Below are positions 62,207-64,000 of a stretch of DNA of 64,000 nucleotides, in pieces. The DNA comes from Pseudomonas parafulva. Lineage in GTDB: Bacteria; Pseudomonadota; Gammaproteobacteria; Pseudomonadales; Pseudomonadaceae. A program made the translations under genes and the position numbers. Under the pieces are notes generated by a model. It searched no databases. It saw only the letters and a list, made by a program, of their open reading frames with translations, and had not been told where the DNA came from. Position 1 is the first letter of the stretch. Each line of letters begins with the position of its first letter. The DNA is taken from positions 1,643,001 to 1,707,000 of the forward strand of contig NZ_CP019952.1 of assembly GCF_002021815.1 (NCBI RefSeq). The letters run 5' to 3'.

Positions 62207-62641
62207 TTATGGCATTCGTGCCTCCAGTTCGAATTTCACCTCATTCAAGTTACCTTCGACCTTGTAATAGGCCGTATTGTGGAATTCGTAGATCTTATTT
62301 AGGGTGCGTAGTTTTACGGATCGGCTCGTAATCTCGTAGACCGCACCCGTACTTCTCGTCACCAAAAAAGGAACTGAATCTTTGCTTCTTTGCAAGGCGG
62401 CTTCATGACTGGGCTGGACCTCCATCACGAAGTGCCTGTACACGTGAGGGACTGTAGCGCCCCCACCACTGTACCGAACTTCATAGATGGCGCCGTTCTC
62501 TCCGACACGGGACACGGAAATGATTTCATCGGGATCTGGCAAAGTACGGTTGGATGCATAAATGTAGATCATCTGGCCTAGGCAGAGCAGTGTTAATAAC
62601 CAGAGGCAAATCCTAGTGTTCTTTGGACTTGGCATAATCAA
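62207..62641 (-). CDS. putative immunity protein, single-pass membrane
   Basis: A 144-residue protein with one N-terminal membrane span (ICLWLLTLLCLGQMIYIYAS) and a soluble domain of about 110 residues (YEVRYSGGGATVPHVYRHFV, KVEGNLNEVKFELEARMP). I do not recognise the family. It overlaps the end of the toxin-like gene by 29 bp on the same strand, the classic toxin-then-immunity order, and has the same low GC. Role inferred from position only; ATG at 62635 is an alternative start. Confidence 0.6.
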   Translation of the reverse strand: MIMPSPKNTRICLWLLTLLCLGQMIYIYASNRTLPDPDEIISVSRVGENGAIYEVRYSGGGATVPHVYRHFVMEVQPSHEAALQRSKDSVPFLVTRSTGAVYEITSRSVKLRTLNKIYEFHNTAYYKVEGNLNEVKFELEARMP

Positions 62642-63626
62642 TACCTGCTTTAATCCATGCTTGATCTACTGGATCGTCACCGTATGGCGCCTCTGCCCAC
62701 CAAGCGTCGAAATCCGCTTGCGATGTGCCTGAAACCAACTGTGCAGCCCCTGCAGCTCTTAAGAGGACGGCTTCGGATATCCCGCTTGCAGTACCTGTAG
62801 CACCATAATTGAAATTTCCAAAGCTTTCAAACTGCGAGCCCAGCTGCTTGTAATCCCACTCACCACGATTACGCACTTTCTTATAAAACCAGCTCAGTAG
62901 AAAAGCGGTACCACCATTCTTGAAGTGCTCTTTTTGAGCTTTGGATTCTTCGAGGTTCTGGTCAAGTGATACACCTGGGGGTGGAGAAGGATACTGATTC
63001 AGACGAATCTGTTCCATTGCCGCGCTTAGTGCTTCCGCTGCGCGGATATTTTGTGTGCTTTCGATAGCTAAAAGGGTTTCTACACGCGCTCGTAGACGTT
63101 GTGCCATTTCAGTGTAAATTTGAAAAAGTTTAACAGCTTGTAAACTGTCCGCCCAGTCCGCTAGGCGCTTTTGGTCGACTACCACCTTGTAGCCTTTGGC
63201 GCGTACAAAGCTGGAGGGTTTGGCACTGGCCGGATCAAAGCCGTGATTGCTGGCGAAACGCAGTGCAATGGCGTTTTTTTCAGTGGCGGTTGATTCTTTG
63301 GCCATGTAGAGTTTGATTAATACATTTTTCTCGTTCCTGACAATATTGATGGGTGTTAATATGTCGATGGTCGTGTTTAGTCCGCCTGCCTCCAAGATGT
63401 CAGCATCTAGTTCGGCATCCAATGCGTTTAAGTTTTCATCATGTTGCTGATTAATTTCATTTTCTTTCTGTGTCATCCAGTCTTGGACATATTCGTTAGC
63501 GCGAATCAACCAGTCCAATGTGTCCTGTGCTTGGGGGTCAAGAGGTTCCACAACTGGACGGACAGTGAGTGGCGAAAAATCGGGACGACGATCAGTAATG
63601 ACCGTGGCAGGTAGCTCTCTTGGCAT
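62613..63626 (-). CDS. polymorphic toxin type 44 (Ntox44) domain protein, bacteriocin/T6SS-like
   Basis: A 337-residue protein without signal peptide. The N-terminal two thirds are helical (VQDWMTQKENEINQQHDENL, EMAQRLRARVETLLAIESTQ), as in S-type-pyocin-like and T6SS effectors. The C-terminal domain carries the hallmark series FKNGGTAFLLSWFYKKVRNR, GEWDYKQLGSQFESFGNFNY, GATGTASGISEAVLLRAAGA and APYGDDPVDQAWIKAGIDY, matching polymorphic toxin type 44, a predicted RNase. The gene is clearly lower in GC than its neighbourhood, consistent with transfer. A probable immunity gene overlaps its 3' end. No VgrG, PAAR or Hcp gene is in view. Confidence 0.78.
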   Translation of the reverse strand: MPRELPATVITDRRPDFSPLTVRPVVEPLDPQAQDTLDWLIRANEYVQDWMTQKENEINQQHDENLNALDAELDADILEAGGLNTTIDILTPINIVRNEKNVLIKLYMAKESTATEKNAIALRFASNHGFDPASAKPSSFVRAKGYKVVVDQKRLADWADSLQAVKLFQIYTEMAQRLRARVETLLAIESTQNIRAAEALSAAMEQIRLNQYPSPPPGVSLDQNLEESKAQKEHFKNGGTAFLLSWFYKKVRNRGEWDYKQLGSQFESFGNFNYGATGTASGISEAVLLRAAGAAQLVSGTSQADFDAWWAEAPYGDDPVDQAWIKAGIDYAKSKEH

Positions 63627-64000
63627 TTAAATGACCATTATCTAGATGTTACGTTTGAGTGGGGTGCCGTGAGGTTGCTCTCGGCTCAGGAACCTTAAAA
63701 AAGAACCCGGGCGCACGCAAGATAATGAGATAAAACGAAACATATTCCTATTGCGGCTTCTGTGTCTATTCTGTTGTAACAAGAAGAAACGGATACGCAT
63801 TTAGTTGTGTAGTAGGTTTTCTTCAATGCAGTGTCATGGCTCCTGGCCAAGTATTTAGATGCTGTACAGCGCGTCCCACGACTTATTATTGCAGGCGATA
63901 AATGCACCTTGACTTGGCTGGGCACACGTCACGATAGCGCGGTGCCCAATTCACACTACTGATGCCGCTAGATAGGTCAGCCGCCTAGCCACTTGGGTCG
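63627..64000. other. region upstream of the toxin gene, no gene recognised
   Basis: The last 374 bp of the window have no supported coding frame; a 76-codon frame on the minus strand has an atypical, Cys/Thr/Tyr-rich translation and is not called. The segment presumably holds the toxin promoter. It remains AT-richer than the genome average. Confidence 0.4.

Noticed and set aside
63695..63925. 76-codon minus-strand frame upstream of the toxin gene
   Set aside because: Atypical composition, no ribosome site, no similarity recognised.

Overview
The window is high-GC DNA from a fluorescent pseudomonad of the Pseudomonas putida group. Three things point there: the fused sigma/anti-sigma iron-signalling gene followed by its TonB receptor (the iutY-iutA arrangement of P. 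putida), the fadDx/fadBx/fadAx-type acyl-CoA module, and REP-like palindromes beginning with the ctgtaggagcgg-type core. All calls come from reading the sequence and from recalled family knowledge; no database search was run.

Left third (1-25 kb). A sulfur-type scavenging block comes first: the edge of a D-2-hydroxyacid dehydrogenase, an acyl-CoA-dehydrogenase-like flavoprotein, a LysR regulator and two tandem SsuA-type binding proteins without permease or ATPase. Housekeeping genes tal and dusA follow, then an EthD-like protein. Next is a six-gene polar amino-acid ABC operon built around an argininosuccinate-lyase-superfamily enzyme and faced by a LysR regulator; it looks catabolic (opine or aminopolycarboxylate type), not arginine biosynthesis. 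A compact seven-gene operon at 15.0-21.3 kb combines a thermostable-hemolysin-family protein, an AMP-forming acyl ligase, a heme-oxygenase-like diiron oxidase, an SDR, a periplasmic TPR protein and its own two-component system. It reads as an undescribed small biosynthetic pathway with dedicated control. Two chemoreceptors close the block.

Middle (25-45 kb). The operon for an NAD-dependent molybdenum formate dehydrogenase (fdsGBAD) is followed by a tandem-Usp stress protein and miaE around a perfect Anr/FNR box, small envelope genes, iutY-iutA with a Fur-like box, an aldose sugar dehydrogenase, zapE, an alpha/beta hydrolase, a DUF411 protein, and trhP beside a second perfect Anr/FNR box.

Right third (45-64 kb). 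Two ~1,490-residue LRR/NEL-type E3 ubiquitin-ligase effector-like proteins flank an AraC-type regulator; the second carries Asn where the catalytic CxD motif expects Asp. A five-gene acyl-CoA oxidation operon follows. The end is accessory DNA: an ~0.8-kb element of two ~230-bp inverted arms around thirteen perfect heptamer repeats, then a lower-GC toxin (polymorphic toxin type 44 signature) with a putative membrane immunity gene. No rRNA, tRNA, CRISPR array or transposase was recognised.
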